A DNA stretch of 64,000 nt, from assembly GCF_036997615.1 (NCBI RefSeq), contig NZ_JAWLQA010000011.1, one strand, 5' to 3'. This DNA is from Brachyspira sp949287565 (GTDB lineage: Bacteria > Spirochaetota > Brachyspiria > Brachyspirales > Brachyspiraceae). Position numbers and translations under genes: made by a program. Below the pieces are notes generated by a model. The model saw only the letters and a program-made list of their open reading frames with translations, made no database searches and was not told where the DNA came from. This document shows positions 26,139 through 36,714 of this stretch, in pieces; position 1 is the stretch's first letter; every line of letters starts with the position of its first letter.

Positions 26139-27086
26139 TTATTTATCTCCTTTTGTTAATGTATGGAATACTTCTTCTAGATTTTCTCTTTCTCTGAACA
26201 TTTCATATATTATCCAATCTGTACTCTTAATAACTGTATAAATTTTTTCTCTAGGCTCTTCTTCATTAGAATATATTGTTATGTCTTTTAAATCTCCATT
26301 ATCTTCCGCTTTGACATCATAAATATTTTCTATTTTCTTTAATTTTTCTATTATTTTATTTTTATCATCATTTGTTTTTATAGATAATTTTATTCTTACA
26401 GATGTTTTATTATTTTCTTTGTTATTCAAAGTTAAATGTTTAGGGTCAGCATCTGCAATAACATTACCCTGATTAATGATTATAGCTCTTGAACAAGTAG
26501 CCTCAACTTCGCTTAATATATGTGTAGATATAAGAACAGTTTTTTCTTTACCAAGTTCTTTTATAAGCTCTCTAATTTCTACTATTTGGTTAGGGTCAAG
26601 TCCGTTAGTAGGTTCATCTAATATAAGTATTTTAGGGTCATGTATAATAGCTCCAGCAATACCTACACGCTGTTTATAACCTTTTGAAAGCTCTCCTATT
26701 GATTTTGATATAACATCTTTAAGACTGCAGGCATCAACAACATAATGAAGTCTTTCGCTTAATCTGCTTCTTTCAAGCTCCTGAATCTCTGCCATATAAA
26801 CAAGATAATCAAATACGCTCATATCATCATAAAGCGGTGCTGATTCTGGTAAATATCCTATAACCTTTTTAACTTCTCTTTCATTATTTAATATGCTTTT
26901 ACCGTCAATAATAGCATTTCCGCTAGTAGGAGAGAGGTAGCAAGTTAATATTCTTAAAGTAGTGGATTTTCCTGCTCCGTTTGGCCCTAATATTCCAACA
27001 ATTTCACCTGATTTTATCTCAAAACTTACGCCTTTTAAAGCATGAAAATCACCGTAGTATTTGTTTAAATTTTCTACTGATATCAT
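26139..27086 (-). CDS. ABC transporter ATPase (GldA-like)
   Basis: 315 residues from ATG 27086, preferred over an ATG 30 bp upstream because AAGGA lies at the right distance. Walker A GPNGAGKST, signature LSKGYKQRVG, Walker B ILILDEPTNGLDP and switch histidine ISTHIL are all present. The C-terminal about 100 residues form the regulatory extension common in GldA/CcmA-type ATPases. Powers the adjacent permease; what is moved is unknown. Divergent from the RavA-like gene across an AT-only 230-bp gap. Confidence 0.88.
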   Translation of the reverse strand: MISVENLNKYYGDFHALKGVSFEIKSGEIVGILGPNGAGKSTTLRILTCYLSPTSGNAIIDGKSILNNEREVKKVIGYLPESAPLYDDMSVFDYLVYMAEIQELERSRLSERLHYVVDACSLKDVISKSIGELSKGYKQRVGIAGAIIHDPKILILDEPTNGLDPNQIVEIRELIKELGKEKTVLISTHILSEVEATCSRAIIINQGNVIADADPKHLTLNNKENNKTSVRIKLSIKTNDDKNKIIEKLKKIENIYDVKAEDNGDLKDITIYSNEEEPREKIYTVIKSTDWIIYEMFRERENLEEVFHTLTKGDK

Positions 27087-27314
27087 TTTATTCCTTTTTA
27101 TTTTGTATATTGTCAAAAATTAAATCATTATTTAAAAGTTAAAAATATATTAATAATAAGTAGAAAAACATTATAATATATATAAAGTAAAAAAACAATT
27201 ATAAAAATTATAAAAGATATATGTTTTAAATGTATAATTATATATTAAATAATATATTGTAAATAACTATTTAATTAATTATAATATTATCATTAAATAT
27301 TAAAGGCATTAAAT

Positions 27315-28985
27315 ATGGAATTAAATAAAGAAAAAATAAATTACATTATAGAAAAACTTTCAGAAGGACTTTATGAAAAAGAAGATGCTATATCATTTAC
27401 TTTTTTATGTGCTTTAGCTGGAAAATCAGTATTTTTATACGGCCCTCCTGGTACTGCTAAAAGTTTAATTGTAAGAAGAATAGCTTCAGCTTTTAAAGAT
27501 TCTAAATATTTCGGTCAGCTTATAAATAGATTTACAACCCCTGAAGATGTATTCGGTCCTGTGAGCTTATCAAAATTAAAAGAAGATAAATTTGAAAGAC
27601 AAACTGAAGGTTATTTGCCTAAAGCTGATTTTGTATTTTTAGATGAAATTTGGAAAAGCAGTCCTGCAATATTAAATACATTATTAACTATAATAAATGA
27701 AAAAATATACAGAAATGGAAGCATTGAAGAAAAAGTGCCTTTAAAAATATTGGTGGCGGCAAGTAATGAAACTCCTCCCAAAGGTCAGGGGCTTGATGCT
27801 ATGTATGATAGATTTATAATGCGTTTATTAGTTAATCCTGCAGAAGATATAGACAATTTTAAATCATTGATAGTTGATAAAGATATTGATTTTAATGCTG
27901 ATCTAAATGAAGAAGATAAAATATCAGCTCAAGATTTGGAAAGTTTAAAAAGCAATATAGAAGAAGTAGAAGTTCCTTCTAATATTCTTAATATTATAAT
28001 TTCAATAAAAAATGAGATAGATGAATATAATAATGGCAATAATGAACCTATTTATATTTCGGATAGAAGATGGAAGAATATTGTTTATATATTGAAGGCT
28101 TCTGCATATTTTTCAGATAGAAGAGAAGTACTTCCATTAGATTGTTTTTTAATTTCTAATTGTATTTGGACATTAGAAGAAAATATTAATTTTGTTAATA
28201 ATATAGTGAAAAAATCTATAATGCGTTTTTTTAATAATAATGAAGAATTTGATTATGATAAAATATATGATGAAGCAGAAGAACTTAGAACAAATATAGA
28301 TAAAGATTCTATAAGTGATAGAGATGAATATGAAAATGAAATTAATATAAAAGGTAAAAGTTATTTTTCTATAGATGTATTTTATGAATATAAAAATACT
28401 TATGGAAATAATAGGGTGAGCATTGTAAAACTATATATTGAAATTGATAAAATAAATAGTAATACTCAATTTAATCCTTTAATGAATATATATGATAATG
28501 ATGCTTTTAATAATGCAAATAATAGAAGCCCAAAATATAATGATTATTATGATAATTATAGTAATTTAAAAAAATCTACTGATTATGTTGCAGCTGACAA
28601 TGTATTTTGTTCATTTACAAATTCAAATACTATTAATATAAAAACTAATAATTATTACAATCGTTTTGTTAATCAAAATGGAGATATAGTATCTTCATTA
28701 AATATGTCTATTCCTATTAAGTTTAGAAAAGGAGATATAAAACCTATAGAATACAATAAAAGAGATAGTTATATGCATGTTTGCTCTGATTTGCTTAATA
28801 CAGTAAATAATAAAATAGAGTCTTATGAAAGTGATTTGAAATCTATGATTGAGAGATGCGACTCTGTTTTTATAAATAAAAGATATATACAAAAATTTAT
28901 TTATAATAATGATTATTTATCTAGCTTGAAATCTCTTAAAATTAATATTGAGCATTGTATAGATAAATTAAAGGGTAATTATTAA
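27315..28985 (+). CDS. MoxR-type AAA+ ATPase, RavA-like
   Basis: 556 residues. Walker A GPPGTAKS at 43-50, Walker B FVFLDEIWK near 105, sensor-I AASNETPPKGQGLDAMYDR, as in the RavA/MoxR group. The RavA-typical GLDAMYDRF is clear. The C-terminal about 230 residues (from about 325) are rich in Asn and Tyr and do not visibly match the LARA domain of E. coli RavA (498 residues). The VWA gene follows 8 bp later, the RavA-ViaA arrangement. In E. coli this pair acts on respiratory complexes; the role here is unknown. Confidence 0.85.
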   Translation: MELNKEKINYIIEKLSEGLYEKEDAISFTFLCALAGKSVFLYGPPGTAKSLIVRRIASAFKDSKYFGQLINRFTTPEDVFGPVSLSKLKEDKFERQTEGYLPKADFVFLDEIWKSSPAILNTLLTIINEKIYRNGSIEEKVPLKILVAASNETPPKGQGLDAMYDRFIMRLLVNPAEDIDNFKSLIVDKDIDFNADLNEEDKISAQDLESLKSNIEEVEVPSNILNIIISIKNEIDEYNNGNNEPIYISDRRWKNIVYILKASAYFSDRREVLPLDCFLISNCIWTLEENINFVNNIVKKSIMRFFNNNEEFDYDKIYDEAEELRTNIDKDSISDRDEYENEINIKGKSYFSIDVFYEYKNTYGNNRVSIVKLYIEIDKINSNTQFNPLMNIYDNDAFNNANNRSPKYNDYYDNYSNLKKSTDYVAADNVFCSFTNSNTINIKTNNYYNRFVNQNGDIVSSLNMSIPIKFRKGDIKPIEYNKRDSYMHVCSDLLNTVNNKIESYESDLKSMIERCDSVFINKRYIQKFIYNNDYLSSLKSLKINIEHCIDKLKGNY

Positions 28986-28993
28986 GGTTTTGT

Positions 28994-30457
28994 ATGAGTA
29001 TTAATGATATTAACAATATATTAAAAGAAACTAAATATATATTAAAAGAAAGATTTTCTCAGTATGATATCTTTATGAGCAATAATGATATGCAAAAAGA
29101 AATTAATAAGAAAATAAATGATTTTAATTATAATTTAGAAAAACATTTAAAAGATAATAATCCATTTAAAGATTTATATTCTATTTATGAAGAAGCTAAA
29201 AACAGTTTTACAAAAAATGAAGCGGATAAAGAATCACTTTTTAAATATATTGAAAATTACAGATTAATTGCAGGCGATGATAATGCTGATTTCTTCTATT
29301 CAAAAATATATTCTTTAGAAAAAGATGAGTATAATAATGAAATAATAGCCATTAAAAAATCAGTTTTAAATAGTTGGAAAGATGAACTTGATAAACAATA
29401 TATGAATTGGGTATTAAATGAAATAGATAAATACAGAAATAAATTTTTTAAAGATATGGAAAAATTTTTTGATTATTTGAATAATTTAAAGTATATACAG
29501 GATATATTTGGAGAAGATACAGGATTATTATTTGATTTGAGTATAGGAAAATTATTAAAAAAGGATATTGAATATATAAAAAGACTTTTAAATTTATTAA
29601 AAGAAAATTTGGATATAAAAAGATTATGCGATATGCTCGGCAGGTTTATAAAGTCTGAAGAAACTATAAAAACAGAAAAGATTTTAAGAAAAGAAACATT
29701 CAGCACAAAAATAAAAGATATTAATTCAGAAGAAGAAATAGTAGGAATAACTTATTCTAGGGATATACATAATATACTTCCTCAGGAGAAGCTGCTTTTA
29801 GCTGAAGGTGTGCTTGAAACTTTATTTGGAGTAAAATATTTTGAGAACAGACTTTTAACTTTCAAAAAAGAAGGATATATTGACTATTATTATGACAGAT
29901 ATATTGAAGAAGAAATTCAAGTAAAAGAAGAAGATAAAAAAGGTCCTATTATAATATGCGTTGATACAAGCGGTTCTATGAGCGGAGTACCTGAAACTGT
30001 TTCAAAGGCTGTTACATTATATTTGGCTACTCGTGCAATGAAGCAGAAAAGAAATTGTTATCTTATAAATTTTAGTACTCAAATAGAAACTATGGATTTG
30101 ACATATCCTAACACTATGGATAATTTAATAGAGTTTTTGAGATTAAGTTTTAATGGAGGAACTGATGCTGTACCTGCATTAAGGTATGCAATAAAAACTA
30201 TGAATACCGAGAATTATAAAAAATCTGATTTGCTTTTTATTTCTGACTTTGTATTTAATGGTTTTACAGATGAAGATTATAAATTGGCTGAAGAACAAAA
30301 GAAAAATGAAAATAGATTTTATTCTCTTATAATAGGAAGTACTCCTATGTTTAATGTGGAAAACAGCATATTTGATTATAATTGGTGTTATCATTCTTCA
30401 AGAGGTTCAGTTAAAGAGATTACAGGCAATATGTATTCAAGTATATTCGGACATTAA
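28994..30457 (+). CDS. VWA-domain protein, ViaA-like
   Basis: 487 residues, close to E. coli ViaA (483). A long helical N-terminus (1-310) with charged repeats is followed by a VWA domain with an intact metal site: VDTSGSMSG (about 323-331), NFSTQIE, and GGTDAVPAL. Partner of the RavA-like ATPase, which MoxR-VWA systems use as a chaperone-like module. AAGG precedes the ATG. Confidence 0.85.
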   Translation: MSINDINNILKETKYILKERFSQYDIFMSNNDMQKEINKKINDFNYNLEKHLKDNNPFKDLYSIYEEAKNSFTKNEADKESLFKYIENYRLIAGDDNADFFYSKIYSLEKDEYNNEIIAIKKSVLNSWKDELDKQYMNWVLNEIDKYRNKFFKDMEKFFDYLNNLKYIQDIFGEDTGLLFDLSIGKLLKKDIEYIKRLLNLLKENLDIKRLCDMLGRFIKSEETIKTEKILRKETFSTKIKDINSEEEIVGITYSRDIHNILPQEKLLLAEGVLETLFGVKYFENRLLTFKKEGYIDYYYDRYIEEEIQVKEEDKKGPIIICVDTSGSMSGVPETVSKAVTLYLATRAMKQKRNCYLINFSTQIETMDLTYPNTMDNLIEFLRLSFNGGTDAVPALRYAIKTMNTENYKKSDLLFISDFVFNGFTDEDYKLAEEQKKNENRFYSLIIGSTPMFNVENSIFDYNWCYHSSRGSVKEITGNMYSSIFGH

Positions 30458-30570
30458 TAATATATTAATATATAATAAAATCACAAAAAATATCAAAATT
30501 TTATATTATTTTCTTGACTGTTATTTTATTCATTGTATTATAAATACAATATTTTTGGGCAGACTTGATT

Positions 30571-31305
30571 ATGAATATAGATAGAATCTTAAATAATTGT
30601 CAGACAGCTATAAAATATGAGTTTAGGAATAAAGATCATTTGTTAGAGGCTATAACTCATAGAACTTATGCTAATGAATCTAAAAAGAAAATGAAATATA
30701 ATCAGAGATTGGAGTTTTTAGGTGACTCTGTGTTATCTCTTATTATTTCAGATTATCTATTTAAAAAATATAATAGCAGTAAAGAAGGTTTATTGTCTAA
30801 AGTAAAATCTTCTTTAGTATCTCAGAAGAGTTTGGCAGATATTTCAAAAGAGCTTAAACTTGGAGATTTTTTACTTTTAGGACATGGTGAAGAGGCTTCA
30901 GGCGGAAGATATAGAGATAATATGCTTGAAGATTTATTCGAGGCTATAGTAGGTGCTATATATTTAGATTCAGGGATTACAAGTGCATCCAAATTTGTTA
31001 TGCGTGCCTATAAAGAAAGACTTAGCAATTTGGATATTGAAAACTTTGATAAAGATTATAAAACTATATTCCAAGAGCTTATACAGAAAAAACATAAAAC
31101 TAGTCCTATTTATAAATCTTATGAATATTATGATGATAATAATCATGAGATGTTCAAAGCAGAAGTTTATGTTAATGACAAAAATTTTGCTTTGGGAGTA
31201 GGTAAAAGCAAAAAAGAAGCGGAAACTAATGCTGCCAAAAAAGCATTGGATAAAATAGAAATGGCTAGTATGGCAATAAAGAAAAATAAAAAAATTAATA
31301 AGTAA
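30571..31305 (+). CDS. rnc: Ribonuclease III
   Basis: 244 residues from ATG 30571; a TTG six bases earlier is less likely. The signature NQRLEFLGDSVLSLII and the later catalytic DNMLEDLFEAIVGAIYLD are intact. A double-stranded-RNA-binding domain covers about 165-235 (FKAEVYVNDKNFALGVGKSKKEAETNAAKKAL). It cuts double-stranded RNA in rRNA maturation. A Lys-rich C-terminus extends slightly beyond the usual length. Confidence 0.95.
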   Translation: MNIDRILNNCQTAIKYEFRNKDHLLEAITHRTYANESKKKMKYNQRLEFLGDSVLSLIISDYLFKKYNSSKEGLLSKVKSSLVSQKSLADISKELKLGDFLLLGHGEEASGGRYRDNMLEDLFEAIVGAIYLDSGITSASKFVMRAYKERLSNLDIENFDKDYKTIFQELIQKKHKTSPIYKSYEYYDDNNHEMFKAEVYVNDKNFALGVGKSKKEAETNAAKKALDKIEMASMAIKKNKKINK

Positions 31306-31442
31306 TAACTAAAATACTAAAATATGTAAATTTAGCATTTTAAATAATATTAACATAATAATTAATAGGTAAGCTAAAGCATTTGATAATTTTGTTTGAC
31401 AGCTTATTAATAGCGAATGCGAATAATAATAAAGGAAATATC

Positions 31443-32090
31443 ATGGATAATATTATAATAGCACCATCAATACTTACAGCATCATTTACAAATTTGGAAA
31501 ATACTATAAAAGAGCTTGAAGAAGCAGGAAGCGATTATTTGCATTTGGATATAATGGACGGAGTATTTGTTCCTCAAATTACATTCGGAGCCAAAGTAGT
31601 TTCGGATATAAAAAAAATAAGTAAAATACCTCTAGATGCTCATCTTATGATAGTTAATCCTGAAAAACATATTGATGATTTTGCTAAGGCAGGCTGCGAT
31701 ATTATAAGCGTTCATTTTGAGGGTAATATACATATTCATAGATTAATTTATCAGATAAAAGCACATAATATCAAAGCCGGTATTGTACTTAATCCGCATA
31801 CTAGAGTTGATGTAATAGAACCTATTATTGATGATATTGATTATTTGCTTATAATGAGTGTTAATCCGGGATTCGGCGGACAGAAATTTATAGAATCTTC
31901 AGTAAAAAAGATGGATGAAGCTAAAAAATTAATAGGTAACAGAGATATAATACTTGCAGTTGATGGCGGAGTTAATTTGAAAACTTGTGATAGGGTAGTT
32001 GAGGCAGGGGCAAATTTCCTTGTGGCTGGAAGTGCGATAATTGACAGCAATAATAAAAAAGATACTATTAATAAACTAAGAGGAAATTAA
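31443..32090 (+). CDS. rpe: Ribulose-phosphate 3-epimerase
   Basis: 215 residues from ATG 31443 with AAAGGAAA before it; the frame extends 60 bp upstream but adds an unlikely leader. TIM-barrel motifs: APSILTASF, LDIMDGVFVPQITFG with the metal-binding residues, HLMIVNP, MSVNPGFGGQ, VDGGVN and AGSAI. It interconverts ribulose-5-P and xylulose-5-P in the pentose phosphate pathway. Confidence 0.95.
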   Translation: MDNIIIAPSILTASFTNLENTIKELEEAGSDYLHLDIMDGVFVPQITFGAKVVSDIKKISKIPLDAHLMIVNPEKHIDDFAKAGCDIISVHFEGNIHIHRLIYQIKAHNIKAGIVLNPHTRVDVIEPIIDDIDYLLIMSVNPGFGGQKFIESSVKKMDEAKKLIGNRDIILAVDGGVNLKTCDRVVEAGANFLVAGSAIIDSNNKKDTINKLRGN

Positions 32091-32154
32091 TTTTATAATA
32101 AATATTTTATTGACTTAGTTTTTATATAGGATTATACATATAATAAAGGGAAAA

Positions 32155-34158
32155 ATGGAAGAGTTAGATAATAGCAGCAATAAAAACGAAGAAGAAAATT
32201 TAGATTCTCCAAAAGTATTTATAAATAATGCTCAAATTCTTGAATCAGGACAAATATTAATAACTCCTCCAAAACCAGATGAAAAAACTTTTGAAGATTG
32301 GAAAAGAACATCAGAGGAATATGCCAATAAAGGCGAATATGAAAAAGCTATAGAAGCATATTTTAGAATACTTTGGACTGATCCTAATAATACAGAATAT
32401 TGGGAGCATTTAAGTTATTTATATTTAAATGGCGGTCAATATAAGGATGCTGTATATGCTATATCAGAATGTGTAAAATTAGATCCTAATAATCATCAGT
32501 ATTTATATAAGCTTGGCGGATTGTATATATTAAATGAAAATTATAAAGAAGCAGAAAATTATATATTAAAAGCTTTAAAATTAGAACCTTTAAATTATAA
32601 GTATTTTCAAAGGCTTGGAATAGTTTATTATTATGTTAATCAATATGATAATGCTTTAAGTTTAATTTTAAAATCTATAGAATTACAAAATGATGATTAT
32701 GATAATTTGCTTTTATTAGCTTATATTTACGATGCTAAGAGCGAATATGATGAAGCTGTAAAATCTATATTAAAATATTTAGAGCATACAGAAAAAACAT
32801 CATATAATAAATGTTTCGGATATCAATATCTTTCTATACTATATATTAAAAATAAGCAGTATGATACAGCAATAGAAACATTATCAAAAAATTTAGATTT
32901 GTTTTCTAATGATGATTTTAATTATTACTTGCTTTCAAATATTTATATTTTAACAAATCAATATAAAGAAGCTATAAATGCAGCATCAAAAGCTGTTGAG
33001 ATAAATAAAGATAATTTTTGTAATTCGTACATATTAGCTAATGCATTTTATAGAAATAAAAATTATGATAAATCTATAGAAATATTATTGAATACATTAA
33101 AAATATTAAAAGAAAATCATAAAGAAGAGAAATTACTAAATATCAAAGCTATAAGACTAAAAGATAGAATACTGGAATTGAATGATAGATCTATAGAAGA
33201 GCTTTGTAAAAATTTAGATTTAGATGAAAAAAATTATGATTATTATCATTTATTAGGAAAAGCATATAACAAGATTGGAGAGTATAATAAATCAATATGT
33301 TTTTTATTACTGGCGTATGAATTATATAATGATAATATTTATAATCTTCATTGGATTGGTTCTACATATAATCAAAATAAAAATTATAATGCATCAATAA
33401 ATTTTTTATTGAAAAATATAGATTTAAGCAGCGATATTATAGATACTTATTATTGGCTTTCTGATTCATATTATAATATAGGAAAATATGATAAAGTTAT
33501 AAATAATTCATTAAAAATAGATAATTTAAAAGTAGATGATGATAATATAAAGTACTTATCAATATTAGGAAAATCTTATTACAAATCAGAAAACTATAAA
33601 AAGGCTGCTTCTGTTTTATCTAAAGTATTAGAAAAAGATGAAGACAATTTGGAGATTTTAACTTTATTAGGAAAATCATATAGTGCTATTAATAATCATA
33701 AAAAAGCAATAGAAATGTTTGTTAAATATGATAGTTTAAATCCTAATGATACGGATAATTTAAAATCTTTATCAAAGTTGTATTATGATAATGAAGAATA
33801 TAATAATGCTATAAAGGTTTTTTTGAAATTAACAGAATCATATCCTGATGAGTCAGAATATTGGTATTATTTAGGTAATTCACTAAAAAATACTAATCAA
33901 TATAAAGAAGCTAAAGAATCATATAAAAAAGCTTTGAAAATAAATCCTTATAATCAAACATATAAAGAAGGTTTAAAAAGTGTAAGACCAAATTTTTTAA
34001 AATCTGCATCTAGTATAGTAACAATTTTTTTCATTTTGGTTCTTATTGTATGCGGTATATTTTTGTTCAAAGCAAAAGCTAATCTTGGTATGGCATTACC
34101 TTTATTTACGGTGATTATTATTCTAATGTTTAAGACAGTTTCATTACTAAAAAAATAG
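32155..34158 (+). CDS. Large TPR protein with C-terminal membrane anchor
   Basis: 667 residues. About 12-14 TPR repeats run from 50 to 600, many in canonical form, for example KGEYEKAIEAYFRILWTDPNN and YKLGGLYILNENYKEAENYI. Two hydrophobic helices at the C-terminus (about 615-633 and 640-660) anchor it, so the repeats are likely cytoplasmic. No enzymatic domain. Good ribosome site (AAGGGAA). A scaffold role is likely; partner unknown. Confidence 0.8.
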   Translation: MEELDNSSNKNEEENLDSPKVFINNAQILESGQILITPPKPDEKTFEDWKRTSEEYANKGEYEKAIEAYFRILWTDPNNTEYWEHLSYLYLNGGQYKDAVYAISECVKLDPNNHQYLYKLGGLYILNENYKEAENYILKALKLEPLNYKYFQRLGIVYYYVNQYDNALSLILKSIELQNDDYDNLLLLAYIYDAKSEYDEAVKSILKYLEHTEKTSYNKCFGYQYLSILYIKNKQYDTAIETLSKNLDLFSNDDFNYYLLSNIYILTNQYKEAINAASKAVEINKDNFCNSYILANAFYRNKNYDKSIEILLNTLKILKENHKEEKLLNIKAIRLKDRILELNDRSIEELCKNLDLDEKNYDYYHLLGKAYNKIGEYNKSICFLLLAYELYNDNIYNLHWIGSTYNQNKNYNASINFLLKNIDLSSDIIDTYYWLSDSYYNIGKYDKVINNSLKIDNLKVDDDNIKYLSILGKSYYKSENYKKAASVLSKVLEKDEDNLEILTLLGKSYSAINNHKKAIEMFVKYDSLNPNDTDNLKSLSKLYYDNEEYNNAIKVFLKLTESYPDESEYWYYLGNSLKNTNQYKEAKESYKKALKINPYNQTYKEGLKSVRPNFLKSASSIVTIFFILVLIVCGIFLFKAKANLGMALPLFTVIIILMFKTVSLLKK

Positions 34159-34337
34159 TAAGTAATATTTGTTATTAAAAAAACTTCAAAATTTTCAGTA
34201 TAAACTCTTTAATCTCATATAAAGAAGTTTCATAAAGTATAAGATTGAATTTTTTTATAAATATTTGAAGTTAATATATTGAAAATATTTTTATTAAATT
34301 TTATTATTGAATCCAAAAAATTATCTTGGATATATTT

Positions 34338-35198
34338 ATGTCAAATAATAATAATAATAAATCTATTTTACTAGCTTCGGCAGCATATATAATATGGGGG
34401 CTCCTTCCTCTTTATTGGAAATCAGTTCAAAATTTTGATTCAGCTTTTGTTTTGGGTTTAAGAGTCATAACTACTTTTATATTTACTTTGATAATAATAA
34501 TATATAAAAGAGCTAATTTATACAGAGGTATTAAGCCATTAATATCTATAATAATAGCAGGTATTTTTTTAGGACTCAATTGGTATTTATATATTTATAC
34601 CGTTAATTCAGGACATGTTCTTGAGGCAGGACTCGCTTATTATATAGCACCTATTTTAAGTATATTAATTGGAATTATAGTTTTTAGAGATAAGAAAACC
34701 AAATTAGAATATGCAGCAATTATTTTAATGTTTATAGGAATGATTTATCAAACTATTACATTAGGTAAGCCTCCTATAATGGCATTTTTTATAGGGCTTA
34801 CTTTTTCAATATATGGTTTATTCAAAAAACTTACAATATATTCAAGCTGGGAAAGTTTATTTTTAGAAACTACTGCTATATTAATTCCATCAATAATTTT
34901 AAGTACAATATATTTTCCTAAAACTCCTCAGCCTATTCATACTTGGGTATCATTGATGTTTGCAGGAGTTGCTACAGGAATACCTTTATATTTATATGCT
35001 AAAGCAGCTAAAGGACTTCAAGTTTCTACTCTTGGATTTCTTCAATTCTTACTTCCATTTTTTGCTACATTGCTTGCGATTTTTGTTTATAAGGAAGAGG
35101 TTAATTTGAATAGAGCCATTACTTTAGCTATAATAATATTAGCGGCAATTCTTTATGCTATTTCTATATTTAAAAATTCTTCTAATAAAGATAATTGA
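34338..35198 (+). CDS. rarD: RarD-type EamA/DMT family permease
   Basis: 286 residues from ATG 34338 (GGA 7 nt before); an in-frame TTG at 34326 lacks a ribosome site. Ten membrane helices in two EamA halves. The N-terminus LLASAAYIIWGLLPLYWKSVQ and SGHVLEAGLAYYIAPIL match RarD. The transported metabolite is not established for the family. Single-gene unit with a strong terminator. Confidence 0.88.
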   Translation: MSNNNNNKSILLASAAYIIWGLLPLYWKSVQNFDSAFVLGLRVITTFIFTLIIIIYKRANLYRGIKPLISIIIAGIFLGLNWYLYIYTVNSGHVLEAGLAYYIAPILSILIGIIVFRDKKTKLEYAAIILMFIGMIYQTITLGKPPIMAFFIGLTFSIYGLFKKLTIYSSWESLFLETTAILIPSIILSTIYFPKTPQPIHTWVSLMFAGVATGIPLYLYAKAAKGLQVSTLGFLQFLLPFFATLLAIFVYKEEVNLNRAITLAIIILAAILYAISIFKNSSNKDN

Positions 35199-35215
35199 TA
35201 TTATTATAAAAATAT

Positions 35216-35265
35216 AAAAAGCCTTAAGTAATTTTTATTATTAATAATATTACTTAAGGCTTTGA
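35216..35265. terminator. Convergent terminator after rarD
   Basis: 15-bp arms AAAGCCTTAAGTAAT and ATTACTTAAGGCTTT (35249-35263) with T-rich sequence on both sides. Confidence 0.85.
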
Positions 35266-35289
35266 TTTTTTATAAGTATTTTGTGTTAA

Positions 35290-36036
35290 TTATTTTTGTA
35301 TTCTTTTTCTAAAGTATCCTGATAAATCAACGGGAGTTTCCTCAAGCCATGATGACATAATGCATTCATATTTGCCTTTGCTTTTGCTTAATTTGTAAAT
35401 TTGATATTCAACTCTGTCATTTCCGCCATTAATAGTTTCCCTTGATTCAACTAGCATTTCGTATATTCCATCTCCGTCAATATCTTCAAATATATTATCC
35501 ATTTGAGTGATAACAGAGCTTTTCATAGAATTAATTTCTTTATAAAAAACTACATCAGCAATAAACTTTACACTAGCCCCATCTATTCTAAACATATACA
35601 TATAAATATCTCTATCTTGTCCGTCATCATTTATGATATAGTATTTTATTATTCCAACTTCATTTTTTTTATCATAAAAATTTTCTAAATCAATAGCAGC
35701 ATTTTTTCCTAGTCTATCAGTCTTGTATGAAAATTCTTCATTTTCTTTGTTGTATATGAATATTTTATCTCCCTGAGCAGAGGATACTAAAGCTATAAAT
35801 TCATTACCTTCTTTAGGAAGAACATCAGCAATAACTATAGAGTATACTTTATATCCTTTGCTTTGTAATTCTGATTTTAATTTTTCAGCCTGACTATATT
35901 CAGTATTATTTATATCTTCGCTTTTATAATAAACAATTTCTCCATTGTTTGAAAGATTAAATAAACTTTGCACATCAATAGAGTAAAGAGGCATAGTTAA
36001 TATTAAAGAGATTATAATTGATAATATTTTTTTCAT
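35290..36036 (-). CDS. Secreted protein of unknown function
   Basis: 248 residues. Signal peptide 1-19 (MKKILSIIISLILTMPLYS). The mature protein has many beta-like stretches and one FG-GAP/EF-hand-like loop, FEDIDGDGIYEMLVE (about 188-202), which could bind calcium. No family recognised. It follows the next secreted-protein gene by 18 bp on the same strand, so they form a two-gene unit. Confidence 0.75.
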   Translation of the reverse strand: MKKILSIIISLILTMPLYSIDVQSLFNLSNNGEIVYYKSEDINNTEYSQAEKLKSELQSKGYKVYSIVIADVLPKEGNEFIALVSSAQGDKIFIYNKENEEFSYKTDRLGKNAAIDLENFYDKKNEVGIIKYYIINDDGQDRDIYMYMFRIDGASVKFIADVVFYKEINSMKSSVITQMDNIFEDIDGDGIYEMLVESRETINGGNDRVEYQIYKLSKSKGKYECIMSSWLEETPVDLSGYFRKRIQK

Positions 36037-36054
36037 AATTCACATCCATTTTTA

Positions 36055-36714
36055 TTATTTGTAAGTTTTTATATCAACAAATTCTATTTCAGAATTCACT
36101 TTTCCATCAGAACTTTTATATTTGATCATTTTAGGTAAAGTATAATCATCTACTTCTTCATATAAAATATTAACATCATATATTCTAGATTTTTTATTAT
36201 AGTACTCTGCTCTTTCTATTATATAAGTTTCTTTATTTACGGTGTAAGTTACACTATAATTCTCATTTTCTCCTTTTGCTCTCAAAGTTATTTTATATTC
36301 GTCTTTTTTGTCTTCTATATTTTCAAAAGTAATTTTTTTTGATAGAGAACTATAATCATTATTATTTCCAACTAAAGCATAAAATCCAACAGTTTCTAAA
36401 GCTCCTTCAAATACAGAAAACATATTTCTATAAAAGCTATCTACATTTTCAAGTATTAAACTAGGCTTATATCCTTTCTCAAAAGTGAATCTTAATTTTA
36501 TATCTTCTTTAGTTTTTGTATAACTTTTTGCAGGAATAGTATCTATTTGTCTTTGTACTATTTTTCCGTCTATATACGCTTCAAATTTTCTTGGATATAT
36601 TGCAGAATATTTTTCTTTCATTTTTTCGTATATATCCTGAAAATTTGCATCCTGAGAATATGCATAAGTATATGCAATATATATTGTAATTATTATTAAT
36701 ACTATTTTTTTCAT
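36055..36714 (-). CDS. Secreted protein, possibly LolA/LolB-like fold
   Basis: 219 residues with a signal peptide 1-20. The body alternates beta-strands with a pattern seen in outer-membrane lipoprotein-sorting proteins (YIIERAEYYNKKSRIYDVNILYEEV, then LPKMIKYKS). This fold guess is weak; no LolA active feature is decisive. Co-transcribed with the downstream FG-GAP-loop protein. Promoter not obvious. Confidence 0.55.
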   Translation of the reverse strand: MKKIVLIIITIYIAYTYAYSQDANFQDIYEKMKEKYSAIYPRKFEAYIDGKIVQRQIDTIPAKSYTKTKEDIKLRFTFEKGYKPSLILENVDSFYRNMFSVFEGALETVGFYALVGNNNDYSSLSKKITFENIEDKKDEYKITLRAKGENENYSVTYTVNKETYIIERAEYYNKKSRIYDVNILYEEVDDYTLPKMIKYKSSDGKVNSEIEFVDIKTYK

